Shown in pieces: positions 26,643-35,604 of a stretch of DNA of 64,000 nt. The stretch is from Sarcina ventriculi (GTDB taxonomy: Bacteria; Bacillota; Clostridia; Clostridiales; Clostridiaceae): the NCBI RefSeq assembly GCF_900456775.1, contig NZ_UAUL01000001.1:1-64000 (forward strand), read 5' to 3'. The notes beneath the pieces were generated by a model. That model ran no database searches. It was given only the letters and a program-made list of their open reading frames with translations, and had not been told where the DNA came from. The position numbers were made by a program, and so were the translations under genes. How positions within the stretch are numbered: position 1 is the stretch's first letter; each line of letters opens with the position of its first letter.

Positions 26643-27611
26643 TTAAATCATAGAATCTACAACCTCATATATAGCCTCTAAATTTTTAGCACTTGTAAAT
26701 CCTGATAAAAAGTCTAATCCTCGTTTTAACACCAAAACAAACGAATTTTTTCCTTGCCAATTTTCAAGAATTATTTCAATCGGAACATCTCTAAGAGTTG
26801 TATTTAAAGCAAAAAATATTAAAGTTAATTCATCTAGACTTCCTATTATAGGTAATTTATCAGGTAATATATCAATTGGAAGTACAGAGTATCCCAATGC
26901 TGATGCTAAAATAAGTTTGTTTTTCATAGGCACTCTTTTATCTTTAAATAATCTAAATATAAGAGCGACCAAATCTGGAATTATCATTATATAATCCTTA
27001 TATTCTTTAACACCTTCAGGAATATGTTCAACTGCTACTTCACGTCCCCTAGTATATGAATCTTCGACTTTATTTACATCTATGTGCATTATATAATCTT
27101 CATCTTTAACTTGTCCTTCTACTTTATGCTCAACAGCTACTTCAATTGGTTGTTCTTGCATTTTTGATAATGAAAGATTTATCTCTTTAACCTTAACCTT
27201 TATAGTTTCATCCTCTATGTATACATCATCTAATGTTAAATCAACAAACGGTACTTTTTCCAATATTTTATTTATATCTACTATTATTTCATCATCTTTT
27301 ACAGTTATGCCCTGCTCTTTAAAACCTTTAAGTCCAACTTTTAATGCCAATTTTCTAAAAGGTTTTATAATTCCTAAACTCATAAGACTTGCACTAAATA
27401 ATTTTATTCTTAACTTATTTTCAGAAACTCCAGTTATAGTACATGTAGCCTTAAATCCTATAGCTAACCCCTTTTTAAACTCACCATTTATTGTAAGACC
27501 TTTTTTTATATCTAATTTAGTTATACTTAAACCTTCTACTTTGACGAACTCTTCTATCATACTTAAAATATCATTTGATTTTAATTCCACATTAACAGCA
27601 GATATTCTCAT
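26643..27611 (-). CDS. DUF1232 (YkvA-like) domain protein
   Basis: 322 residues. The N-terminal ~180 residues are beta-rich with repeated VxVKxxxL strands and may be a lipid-binding-type fold (unassigned). The C-terminal part carries the DUF1232/YkvA hallmark ALGYSVLPIDILPDKLPIIGSLDELTLIFFAL (about 240-268), a membrane-associated helical hairpin. Start supported by GAGGAGAG 8 nt upstream. Divergent from ftsH. Function unknown. Confidence 0.75.
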   Translation of the reverse strand: MRISAVNVELKSNDILSMIEEFVKVEGLSITKLDIKKGLTINGEFKKGLAIGFKATCTITGVSENKLRIKLFSASLMSLGIIKPFRKLALKVGLKGFKEQGITVKDDEIIVDINKILEKVPFVDLTLDDVYIEDETIKVKVKEINLSLSKMQEQPIEVAVEHKVEGQVKDEDYIMHIDVNKVEDSYTRGREVAVEHIPEGVKEYKDYIMIIPDLVALIFRLFKDKRVPMKNKLILASALGYSVLPIDILPDKLPIIGSLDELTLIFFALNTTLRDVPIEIILENWQGKNSFVLVLKRGLDFLSGFTSAKNLEAIYEVVDSMI

Positions 27612-27805
27612 AACTTTGCTCTCCTCACCTTAAGATAATTTTTCATTATTTAGTATATCTTATTTAATAATACTTTTAAAGTTAATTTATTTATTTGTTC
27701 CATATAATCCACAACTTACATTGGAAAAATCTATGATTTTTATTAGACTTTAATTTTAAATAAGATATAATTTATATCACATCAAAGCATTTTAGGAGGT
27801 ATTGA

Positions 27806-29560
27806 ATGCAAATATTAAAAAACAAAAAAGTACTTGCTTTGGGAGTTTTAGCTATAATCTCTCTTTGCTTTATGATTTACTTTAAATTTACAACTCCAAA
27901 AGCTTCTCTTATAAATTACGAAACATTTTTAAATAATTTAAATAATAACGAAATTAAAATTGTCAATATAATCTCAGACAACGAAATAGGCGTTACCCTT
28001 AAAAATAATTCATCTTATATTACAAGTAATCCTGATAGCCCAAACTTTAAAGAAAATTTATTAAATAAAGGAATAAGTGTTACTCAAAATAATAATGTTC
28101 CATTAAAAACTACAATCCCTGCATCAGTTTTAGTTATATCTATCTCTTTAATGTTTTTAACTTTAGCAAACAAAAATTCAAGTTTTAGCCCTGTTTCTAA
28201 ATTAAATTTAAAAAGTATTAACGAAAATACTGATTTTAAATTTAACTTTTCTTCTGTGGCTGGTAATGAAGAAGCTAAGGAAAGCGTTAAAGATATAATA
28301 GATTTTTTAAAAAACCCTGAAAAATATAAAAAATATGGAGCTAGAATGCCAAAAGGTGTTATTTTATACGGGGAACCTGGAACTGGTAAAACACTTTTAG
28401 CTAAAGCAGTAGCTGGTGAAGCAAATGTACCCTTTTTTGCAATGTCTGGATCTGATTTCGTACAAATGTACGTAGGAGTCGGAGCTTCTAGGGTTCGTGA
28501 TTTATTCAAAAAGGCTAAGGCTAGAGGAAAAGCCGTTATCTTTATAGATGAAATAGATGCTATTGGTAAAAAAAGAGCTAGTGGAAAAAACGCTAGTGGT
28601 AATGACGAAAGAGACCAAACACTAAATGCACTTTTAACTGAAATGTCAGGTTTCTCTGAAAAAGAAGGTATAGTAGTTATGGCAGCTACAAATAGGTTAG
28701 ATACCTTAGATTCTGCACTTTTACGACCTGGAAGATTTGATAGACATGTTGAAGTATCTCTGCCTGATATTAATGCTAGGGAAGCAATTATAAATCTATA
28801 CCTTAAAAATAAACCTAATAAAGATATAAACATACGAAACTTAGCAGAAAAAACTGCTTACTTTTCTGGTGCTAAAATTGAAAGTTTAATAAATGAAGCA
28901 GCCATTCTAGCAGCAAAAGAGGACAGTACTTTCATATATGAAAAACATTTAAATATAGCTTTTTCTATAATTACTGCTGGGTACGAAAAAAATGATACAA
29001 GTTATATAAAAAAAGAAGATAGAAAAATTACTGCTTTTCACGAAGCTGGACATGCTCTTTTATCTATGATTCTACTTCCTGAAGACAAGGTATCAAAAAT
29101 AACTATAATTCCAACTACTAAAGGTGCTGGAGGATATACATTAACTATTCCAGAGGACAAATCATACCATACATCTTTGTATTTAAAAAGACGTATAATG
29201 GTATTACTAGCTGGAAGGGCTTCAGAAGAGCTTATCTTTGGAAAAGATAAAATAACTACAGGTGCTCACAATGATATTGCTAAATGTACATCTATGATAA
29301 AAAGCATGATTACAGAATATGGAATGGGTGACTCTTTAGGGCTTTTAAGTTTAAATAGCTTAGAAAATCTTCAAAATGGCTTTAGTTCAAACTTACTAGA
29401 AGAATTTAAATCTTTATCAGAAAATTTATATGAAAATTGTAAATATATTTTGAAAGAAAATATAGATATATTAAAAGAATTGTCAACAGAATTACTAGAA
29501 AAAGAAACTTTAGAATATATGGATTTGGAAAAGTATATTTCAAAATTAAAAAATAAATAA
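27806..29560 (+). CDS. ftsH: FtsH-type membrane AAA+ zinc metalloprotease
   Basis: Degrades misfolded or regulatory membrane and cytosolic proteins. 584 residues, slightly shorter than most FtsH. N-terminal TM helix (8-27), short extracytoplasmic domain, second TM helix (about 104-121), AAA+ module with Walker A GEPGTGKT (~189), Walker B VIFIDEID, SRH ALLRPGRFDRHV, then the zinc protease motif HEAGH (His ~412) and third ligand region in TTGAHNDIAKCT. The substrate pore motif FVQMYVGVGA is intact. Clostridia often encode more than one FtsH; this one stands alone and outside the tilS-hpt neighbourhood, so it may be an accessory copy. Confidence 0.93.
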   Translation: MQILKNKKVLALGVLAIISLCFMIYFKFTTPKASLINYETFLNNLNNNEIKIVNIISDNEIGVTLKNNSSYITSNPDSPNFKENLLNKGISVTQNNNVPLKTTIPASVLVISISLMFLTLANKNSSFSPVSKLNLKSINENTDFKFNFSSVAGNEEAKESVKDIIDFLKNPEKYKKYGARMPKGVILYGEPGTGKTLLAKAVAGEANVPFFAMSGSDFVQMYVGVGASRVRDLFKKAKARGKAVIFIDEIDAIGKKRASGKNASGNDERDQTLNALLTEMSGFSEKEGIVVMAATNRLDTLDSALLRPGRFDRHVEVSLPDINAREAIINLYLKNKPNKDINIRNLAEKTAYFSGAKIESLINEAAILAAKEDSTFIYEKHLNIAFSIITAGYEKNDTSYIKKEDRKITAFHEAGHALLSMILLPEDKVSKITIIPTTKGAGGYTLTIPEDKSYHTSLYLKRRIMVLLAGRASEELIFGKDKITTGAHNDIAKCTSMIKSMITEYGMGDSLGLLSLNSLENLQNGFSSNLLEEFKSLSENLYENCKYILKENIDILKELSTELLEKETLEYMDLEKYISKLKNK

Positions 29561-29563
29561 AAG

Positions 29564-29598
29564 TAAAAACTGCTTTAGCTTAAACTAAGGCAGTTTTA
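29564..29598. terminator. Terminator between ftsH and the rhomboid-like gene
   Basis: Arms AAAACTGCTTTAG / CTAAGGCAGTTTT (one G-U pair) with a short loop, then a T-rich run. Serves ftsH and probably the convergent gene. Confidence 0.8.
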
Positions 29599-29613
29599 TT
29601 TATTGTATATAAG

Positions 29614-30654
29614 CTAAAAATTGTAAAAATGACTTTTTAAAAGATTTGCTTTATAAAGTATCACTCCAATTAAAAATCCTATACTTAAGTCAATACACTG
29701 CGTTGTATAATAATTACATAAGCTTGGTATTCCTACTACAATATATATACATATTAATATTATTACATTTACCATCAACCACTTGCCTAGCGTTTTTCTC
29801 TCCTTAAGAGCTAAAAACAATGTTAAACCCAAAACACCTAGTATAGCCCCTGCTATTGAAATTGTTAATGACATATATGGTATAAAAAACAAATTAAATA
29901 ATCCAGCTAAAAAAGCAACAATTAAATACATGATTATGAGCTTGTTTTTATCTTCAAAAGAATCTATTACCCCTATCAATAAATATAATACATATAAATC
30001 AACTATTAAGCTTATTATTCCATCTTTAAACAAAACATCTTTTATTATCTCAAAGATTCTACCTGAACCAATCAAAAATATATTTCCACTCATTGTTTCT
30101 TTAAATAAATCTGGACCTGTATTGAAAAACATAACCACATGTTCTTTTTCTACAAGCATTACAACTAAAAAAGTTATGGTAGCGGCTACCATTAAAATAA
30201 AAATTATATATTTAGTAAACTCATTTATTCCTATTGTTTTATAATATTTATCTTTTCTAATGTATTTATTTTCAAATATGCTGTTTATTATTTCATTTAA
30301 AAATATCCCATTTTTTTCATCATATCCATATATCTTCTCACTATGTAAATCTACTAAAACTTCATTTGATTCCTTAAATTTCACAAATTTATCTTGAATT
30401 TTTTTATTAAAAACTATTATATTTGAGAGAGAGAATTCTCCCCCTCTTTGTTTTAAATAATTATAAGCTCTTTTATTATTTTTTTCTTTATTATTTTTAT
30501 CAGAAATTATTATAGAATAAGTTAAACCACTATCTAAAGTTTTAGTAGCAATCCATATAGAAGCGTTAGCATCTCCTATCTCCTCTATAAAAAAACCTTT
30601 TGTTTCTACTAAAATATCAAAAAATTCCCTTTGAAATTCATCAATTTTAATCAT
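29614..30654 (-). CDS. Rhomboid-family membrane protein lacking catalytic residues (pseudoprotease)
   Basis: 346 residues: a ~140-residue soluble N-terminal domain, then about seven helices with rhomboid architecture (IGSGRIFEIIKDVLF corresponding to 'GExWRLxTxxFLH', and ISIAGAILGVLG to 'GASGAIFGLLG'). In active rhomboids the Ser of GASG and a His in the last helix form the dyad. Here the Ser position is Ala268 (S-I-A-G-A) and the His position is Ser324 in IDLSIGFLIG; the L-H-N region of TM2 reads SLIVDLY. So it should be inactive. It overlaps the pepF 3' end by 8 nt, indicating translational coupling. Homology is by motif alignment. Confidence 0.78.
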   Translation of the reverse strand: MIKIDEFQREFFDILVETKGFFIEEIGDANASIWIATKTLDSGLTYSIIISDKNNKEKNNKRAYNYLKQRGGEFSLSNIIVFNKKIQDKFVKFKESNEVLVDLHSEKIYGYDEKNGIFLNEIINSIFENKYIRKDKYYKTIGINEFTKYIIFILMVAATITFLVVMLVEKEHVVMFFNTGPDLFKETMSGNIFLIGSGRIFEIIKDVLFKDGIISLIVDLYVLYLLIGVIDSFEDKNKLIIMYLIVAFLAGLFNLFFIPYMSLTISIAGAILGVLGLTLFLALKERKTLGKWLMVNVIILICIYIVVGIPSLCNYYTTQCIDLSIGFLIGVILYKANLLKSHFYNF

Positions 30655-32452
30655 CTATAAGTTCCTCTAACATATCCAAAAGCTCGTTAAATCTTTTTAT
30701 AGTATCTTTTAACGGCTTATCAGTAGTCATATCAACCTTTGCTTTTTTAAGAGTATCTACAGGATATAACGAAGCACCAGCCTTTAAAAATTCTTTATAA
30801 GTTTCAACAGCATTATCCTCTTTATTTAAAATTGAAGTTGCAAAAGAAGATGCTGCAGCATATCCTGTTGCATATTGATAAACATAAAAATGACTATAAA
30901 AATGTGGAATTCTAGCCCATTCTATTTCTATATCTTTATCAATTATTATTTCATCACCAAAATATTTTTTATTTAAATCAAACCATATTTTATTTAAATC
31001 TTTACTTGTTAAATCTCCACCCTCTTCAAGTGTTTTATGAGTTACAAGTTCAAATTCTGCAAACATAAGTTGCCTATATACAGTTGTTCTTATTTGCTCT
31101 AATTCTTGATTTATAAGATACAATTTTTTATTTAAATTAGTTTCTTTATTTATAAGATAATTTATTAAAAGAATTTCATTAGTAGTTGAAGCTACCTCTG
31201 CACAAAACAATGTATAATTTCCATAAATGTATGGTTGATTATTCCTTGTATAATACGAATGTATTGAATGTCCCATTTCATGAGCTAAAGTTGACACATC
31301 ATGCAAATCAAAATTATAATTTAAAAGAACATATGGCATTGTATCATAACTTCCCCAAGAATATGCCCCACTTCTTTTTCCTTTATTCTCAAAAACATCT
31401 ACCCATCCATTTTTAATTCCTTCATCAAATATACCTAAATATTCTTCACCAAGAGGTTTTAAAGCTTCCTCAACTATTTTTACTGCATCTTCATATTCAA
31501 TATGCTCCTTTGGCATATCTATAACTGGAACATAAAGATCGTACATATGAATCTCATCTAACTTTAAAAGCTTTTTCTTTAAAGAAACATATCTGTGAAG
31601 AGAGTTTAAATTTTCATCTATAGTATTTATCGCATTTGTGTATACATCAACTGGTATATCATTAGGATTTAATGATGCCTCTAAAGTTGATTTATATTTT
31701 CTTGTCTTAGATAAAAATATAGCACTTCTTATTGAACTTGTAAGAGTTTTAGCTATAGTATTTTCATATTTTTTATAGGTTCCAAATAAAAGTTCAAAAG
31801 CCGATTTTCTAACATCTTTATTTTTACTCTTTATAAAATTTGAATAATTTCCTTCTGAAAGTTCTATTAAATTTCCCTCTTCATCTTTTATAGTTCCAAA
31901 AGACATATCTGCATTTGTAAGTATTGAAAATATACTTTCTGACGAACCTAAACAATTAGATACAGATGCTATAACTTCTTCAACTTCTTTAGATAATATA
32001 TGAGGCTTTTCTTTAAATATTGTTTTAAAAAAAGTATTGTATAATTTTAAATCTTTATCATTGTCTATCATGCAAAAAAACTTATTTTCATCTAAAGATA
32101 AAATCTCTGGAACAAAAAATGCTGTGTAACTTGAAAACTCAGCCATAAAAACATCTATCTTGCTTGCAAGACTTTGAAATTTAGCATTTTGAGTATCTTC
32201 ATGACTTTTCATATGTGCAAAAACATAAAGTTTTTCTAATGTTCTTGATAGGTCTTCATCTAAAGACAAATATGCTTTTAAGTTTTCTTTATCTTTTAAA
32301 GTACCTTGGAAATTCAAAAGACTTTTTGACTTTCCTTTAAGATTTTCAAATTCTTCTTCCCATTGTGTAGAATCTTTATAAATTTTTTCGATATTCCATT
32401 TATAGCCACTTGGAATATCCTCCCTTAATCTTAGCTTTTTAACTTCACTCAT
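30647..32452 (-). CDS. pepF: Oligoendopeptidase F
   Basis: Cytoplasmic M3-family zinc metallopeptidase that cleaves oligopeptides of roughly 7-17 residues. 601 residues, full length. Zinc motif HEMGHSIHSYY, third ligand in NYTLFCAEVASTTNE, conserved C-terminal HFYSHFYVYQYATGYAAA. First gene of a two-gene operon with the dead rhomboid, overlapping it by 8 nt. Ribosome site GGAGAGG before the ATG. Confidence 0.95.
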   Translation of the reverse strand: MSEVKKLRLREDIPSGYKWNIEKIYKDSTQWEEEFENLKGKSKSLLNFQGTLKDKENLKAYLSLDEDLSRTLEKLYVFAHMKSHEDTQNAKFQSLASKIDVFMAEFSSYTAFFVPEILSLDENKFFCMIDNDKDLKLYNTFFKTIFKEKPHILSKEVEEVIASVSNCLGSSESIFSILTNADMSFGTIKDEEGNLIELSEGNYSNFIKSKNKDVRKSAFELLFGTYKKYENTIAKTLTSSIRSAIFLSKTRKYKSTLEASLNPNDIPVDVYTNAINTIDENLNSLHRYVSLKKKLLKLDEIHMYDLYVPVIDMPKEHIEYEDAVKIVEEALKPLGEEYLGIFDEGIKNGWVDVFENKGKRSGAYSWGSYDTMPYVLLNYNFDLHDVSTLAHEMGHSIHSYYTRNNQPYIYGNYTLFCAEVASTTNEILLINYLINKETNLNKKLYLINQELEQIRTTVYRQLMFAEFELVTHKTLEEGGDLTSKDLNKIWFDLNKKYFGDEIIIDKDIEIEWARIPHFYSHFYVYQYATGYAAASSFATSILNKEDNAVETYKEFLKAGASLYPVDTLKKAKVDMTTDKPLKDTIKRFNELLDMLEELIDD

Positions 32453-32491
32453 TAATTTTCACCTCTCCATATATATTTAATATAATTTTAT

Positions 32492-32893
32492 CTATTCTGT
32501 ATATTCTTTTTCTTTTCCTTTTATATCCTCAAATACTTTCTTCATTTTTTCATCTATAAGATTACATATTTCATTTAGTACATCTCTTGTTTTCTCATGT
32601 TCTTCATTAAATTCAAAATAAACAACCCAAGTTGGATTATATTCATCATCAATTTCTTCTATAACATAATTTAAACTTTCAAACGCTTCCTTATCAAAAA
32701 AATCAAATATAGCTGAATATTCCCATTCTTCTACATCTTTATTTGTATCAAAATAAAGACTTACCTTATTATCTGTGCATTTTAGTTTTTTAACAAAACT
32801 TGCTCCTTCTCCTACTGTATAACTTCCAAGTTGCCCTTTAAACATTCCCGTATTTTTATCTGTTTCCATTATTACTAATGATGAAAAATCCAT
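32492..32893 (-). CDS. Conserved hypothetical protein (DUF6762-like)
   Basis: 133-residue acidic soluble protein beginning MDFSSLVIMETDKNTGMFKG, with mixed alpha/beta content and an EEWEYSAIFDFFDKEAFESL segment. It resembles a small clostridial family (possibly DUF6762) of unknown role. The frame is open 22 codons upstream, but AGAGGATG lies before the ATG at 32893. It lies 39 nt upstream of pepF and may be cotranscribed with it. Confidence 0.65.
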   Translation of the reverse strand: MDFSSLVIMETDKNTGMFKGQLGSYTVGEGASFVKKLKCTDNKVSLYFDTNKDVEEWEYSAIFDFFDKEAFESLNYVIEEIDDEYNPTWVVYFEFNEEHEKTRDVLNEICNLIDEKMKKVFEDIKGKEKEYTE

Positions 32894-33069
32894 AATATCA
32901 TCCTCTCTTTCATATTCCTTAGTACAATTATAAGTTATATTAAAAAATATTTTCAACACTATAATGTAAATAAATTTTATATATTCTAAAAATATGAGCT
33001 ATTCCCTTTAATTTTTTGTTAAATTTTGGTAATATATTAAATATAAACAATTGTTAAAGGAGTGATACT

Positions 33070-33405
33070 ATTAAAACTAAATTTATTAAAAATAAAAAAA
33101 GAGTTAAATGTGCATTAATATTATTATTTATTTTTTTTCTATCATTTATGTGTAATAAAATTTATACAAACAATAAATGCAAAGATTTGTATTTTGCAAC
33201 AGAATATTTTTTAACTAAAGGAAGTTCTAATAGACTCCTTAGAGTACAAAACTTTGAACTTGTCTTTTTAGATAATAATGTGGCAATAATTGAAGCTTTT
33301 GGGCTAAACAAAGAATCTCCCCACGAAGAAGTTACTCTTAGAGCCACCTTTAAAAAAAATAATAACATTTGGAAATTATATAAAAATAGTGTTCATAGAA
33401 GTTGA
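33070..33405 (+). CDS. Small secreted/membrane-anchored protein, probable ATT start
   Basis: Unknown family. An ATG at 33148 gives 85 residues without a ribosome site. In frame upstream there is no ATG, GTG or TTG, but an ATT at 33070 is preceded at 7 nt by AAAGGAG. From it the protein would begin KTKFIKNKKRVK and then ALILLFIFFLSFM, a textbook basic-hydrophobic signal sequence or anchor, followed by an ~85-residue domain with strands (NNVAIIEAFGLN, EEVTLRATFKKNNNIWKLYK). ATT starts are rare (infC). The domain resembles small extracellular beta-rich proteins only in general terms. Confidence 0.6.
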   Translation: MKTKFIKNKKRVKCALILLFIFFLSFMCNKIYTNNKCKDLYFATEYFLTKGSSNRLLRVQNFELVFLDNNVAIIEAFGLNKESPHEEVTLRATFKKNNNIWKLYKNSVHRS

Positions 33406-33508
33406 TTTTTTAACAAAAAGTCTATATCGCTAGAGCCTTAATTTGAAATAAATATAAAAAAGTTTAATGCTTTGTTTAATTAAAAGCAATAATAAGCAAG
33501 GCATTTTT

Positions 33509-34066
33509 CTAAGTAAACATCATTTTTAATCCCAAGAGTATTAATACTCCCCCTCCTAGATAGCCCGTATACTTCTCTGAATTTTTCACCTTAGTAACAC
33601 TTTTTCCTATAAAAAAAGCTATAGATGTTAAAATATAGTTTATTATTCCCCCTAGCAAAGAATTAAAAAGTATAATTTTTTTAGTACTTACATAACTTAA
33701 AGCTGTAAAACCAACTACAACCGCATCTATATTCACAGATATACCAAGAATTATATACATAAGCAAATTATCTAATATGCACTTATCACTATCGTTATTC
33801 TCTATAGATTCTTTAATCATCATAACTCCAACAAAAGCTATTATAAATCCACTTATAACATTTGGTATTTTAGCCACATACGCTTTAAAATACATTCCAA
33901 AGCATATCCCCATAAAAGTTAGAACTATTTGAAAGAATGCAAAAGATATTTTAAAACCCCGTTTACCTTTTTTGGATATGTTAGGTTTTGTAGCTATACA
34001 AAGACTTAAAGCAAATGCATCTAAAGCCAAAACTAATTCTATTAAAAAGACTTCGATAAAAGTCAT
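33509..34066 (-). CDS. MntP/YtaF-like membrane protein, putative manganese efflux pump
   Basis: 185 residues, six helices in two inverted repeats, each with the family's metal-site Asp: LALDAFALSLC (helix 1) and SVNIDAVVVGF (helix 4). MntP exports Mn2+, while the related YtaF is linked to sporulation; the sequence does not settle which. Monocistronic. No Mn riboswitch (yybP-ykoY) was visible in the 278-nt upstream gap. Confidence 0.82.
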   Translation of the reverse strand: MTFIEVFLIELVLALDAFALSLCIATKPNISKKGKRGFKISFAFFQIVLTFMGICFGMYFKAYVAKIPNVISGFIIAFVGVMMIKESIENNDSDKCILDNLLMYIILGISVNIDAVVVGFTALSYVSTKKIILFNSLLGGIINYILTSIAFFIGKSVTKVKNSEKYTGYLGGGVLILLGLKMMFT

Positions 34067-34344
34067 ATAAAAATCCCCCTAAACTTCACCTATTTTTCAA
34101 TTTTAAACTTTATATATTTTATTAAAATCTTTGTCCCTATTATTCTATGTTTAAATTATGTTAATATTATTAATTTTACAAAAAAAATGTTTTCAAAATA
34201 ATATTTCAATATAACTCATATTTTTATCTCCTTTCACTTTATTTTTATATTATTTTATTGTATATTATTAATTAGAGTATGTTATTAATTAAATAGTATA
34301 TTACATATAGTTTATATATTAAATTTTAAGGAGCGATATTAAAA

Positions 34345-35562
34345 ATGAATTGTATTATAGCACAGTCTGGTGGACCAACTTCTGTTATTAACTCTAGCGT
34401 ATATGGTTTAGTAAAAGCTAATAAAGAATTTAAAATATATGATAATGTTTTTGCTGGATTAAACGGTATAGAAGGTATTCTAAACAAAAAAATAATAAAC
34501 CTTTCTGATATGGATAATGAAAAACTAGAAACTTTCAGAAATTCTCCATCTTCTGGTCTTGGTTCTTGTAGATACAAACTTAAAGACTATAAAGATGATT
34601 CTAAGGAATATAAAAATTTATTTGAAATATTAAATTCTTTAAATATTAAAGCTTTCTTCTACGTTGGTGGAAATGATTCAATGGATACTATATCTAAACT
34701 TAGTAGTTTCGCTAAAGAAAACAATATAGATATAACATTTATTGGTATTCCAAAAACTATTGACAATGATTTAATGTATACAGATCATACACCTGGATTT
34801 GGTAGTGCCTCAAAATTCATAGCAACATCAACTTTAGAAACATATTTAGATTCTAAAGTTTATACTGAAAATGGTATATTTATAATTGAGACTATGGGAA
34901 GAGATACTGGATGGCTTGCCGCATCTGGAGCTCTTGCTACAGTTAACGGACAACCTTGTGCTGATTTAGTTTATCTTCCTGAAGTAGCTTTTTCAGTAAG
35001 TAAATTTTTAAATGATACAAGAAAATTGTTTGAAAAAAATAATCATGTTTATATAGTTGCTTCTGAAGGATTAAGAGATGAAAATAAAAATTTTATAACA
35101 TCAGTTAAAGCACAAGGACATGATAATTTTGGGCATTCTCAACTTGGCGGAGTTGGACAATACTTAAAAGAATTGATAATTCAATCTGGAATAACAAAAA
35201 GAGTAAAAGCATTGGAACTTGGTGTTTCTCAAAGATGTTCAATGCACTGTGCATCTTCTATAGATTTAGATGAAGCTGTTATGGTTGGATTTGACGCTTT
35301 AAAATATTCAAAAGACAAAACTTCTTCTGGGTTTATGGTTGCTATAAAAAGAGAAAGCAATAACCCATATAAAAGTTCTTCATTTTTAGTAGAAGCTAAT
35401 AAAGTTGCAAATAATGTTAAATATTTCCCTAAAGAATGGATAAATGAAGAAGGAAATAATATAACAGAAGAAGGCTTAAATTATTTAAGACCTTTAATAG
35501 ACCTTGACCATGAATTAAACAATGAAAATAACTTACCTATTTATCATAGTTTTGTTATTTAG
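34345..35562 (+). CDS. 6-phosphofructokinase, probably diphosphate-dependent
   Basis: Phosphorylates fructose 6-phosphate in glycolysis. 405 residues. The nucleotide motif reads VGGNDSMDTI; ATP-dependent PFK has GGDGS there, whereas an Asp in that fourth position is typical of PPi-using enzymes. Other family motifs are the catalytic PKTIDND, the GFGSA region, MGRDTGWLAASGAL, and EGLRDE. It is longer than the ~320-residue ATP-PFK, fitting the group II PPi-type. Ribosome site AAGGAG 12 nt before the ATG. Single gene with a terminator. Confidence 0.9.
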   Translation: MNCIIAQSGGPTSVINSSVYGLVKANKEFKIYDNVFAGLNGIEGILNKKIINLSDMDNEKLETFRNSPSSGLGSCRYKLKDYKDDSKEYKNLFEILNSLNIKAFFYVGGNDSMDTISKLSSFAKENNIDITFIGIPKTIDNDLMYTDHTPGFGSASKFIATSTLETYLDSKVYTENGIFIIETMGRDTGWLAASGALATVNGQPCADLVYLPEVAFSVSKFLNDTRKLFEKNNHVYIVASEGLRDENKNFITSVKAQGHDNFGHSQLGGVGQYLKELIIQSGITKRVKALELGVSQRCSMHCASSIDLDEAVMVGFDALKYSKDKTSSGFMVAIKRESNNPYKSSSFLVEANKVANNVKYFPKEWINEEGNNITEEGLNYLRPLIDLDHELNNENNLPIYHSFVI

Positions 35563-35572
35563 TTTAAAATTT

Positions 35573-35604
35573 AAGAGTTCCCACAGCAATTTGTGGGAAC
35601 TTCT
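35573..35604. terminator. Bidirectional terminator between PFK and class V aminotransferase
   Basis: Arms AGTTCCCACA / TGTGGGAACT with a 6-nt loop and flanking A/T runs, located between convergent genes. Confidence 0.85.

Noticed and set aside
28084-28833. A 249-codon open frame antisense to ftsH
   Set aside because: It lies entirely within ftsH, whose translation shows all AAA+ and protease motifs; the antisense product is low-complexity Ser/Leu/Phe and has no ribosome site.
29783-30244. A 153-codon open frame antisense to the rhomboid-like gene
   Set aside because: Composition (Lys/Ile/Ser runs) reflects the complementary AT-rich membrane-protein codons; no start signal or homology visible.
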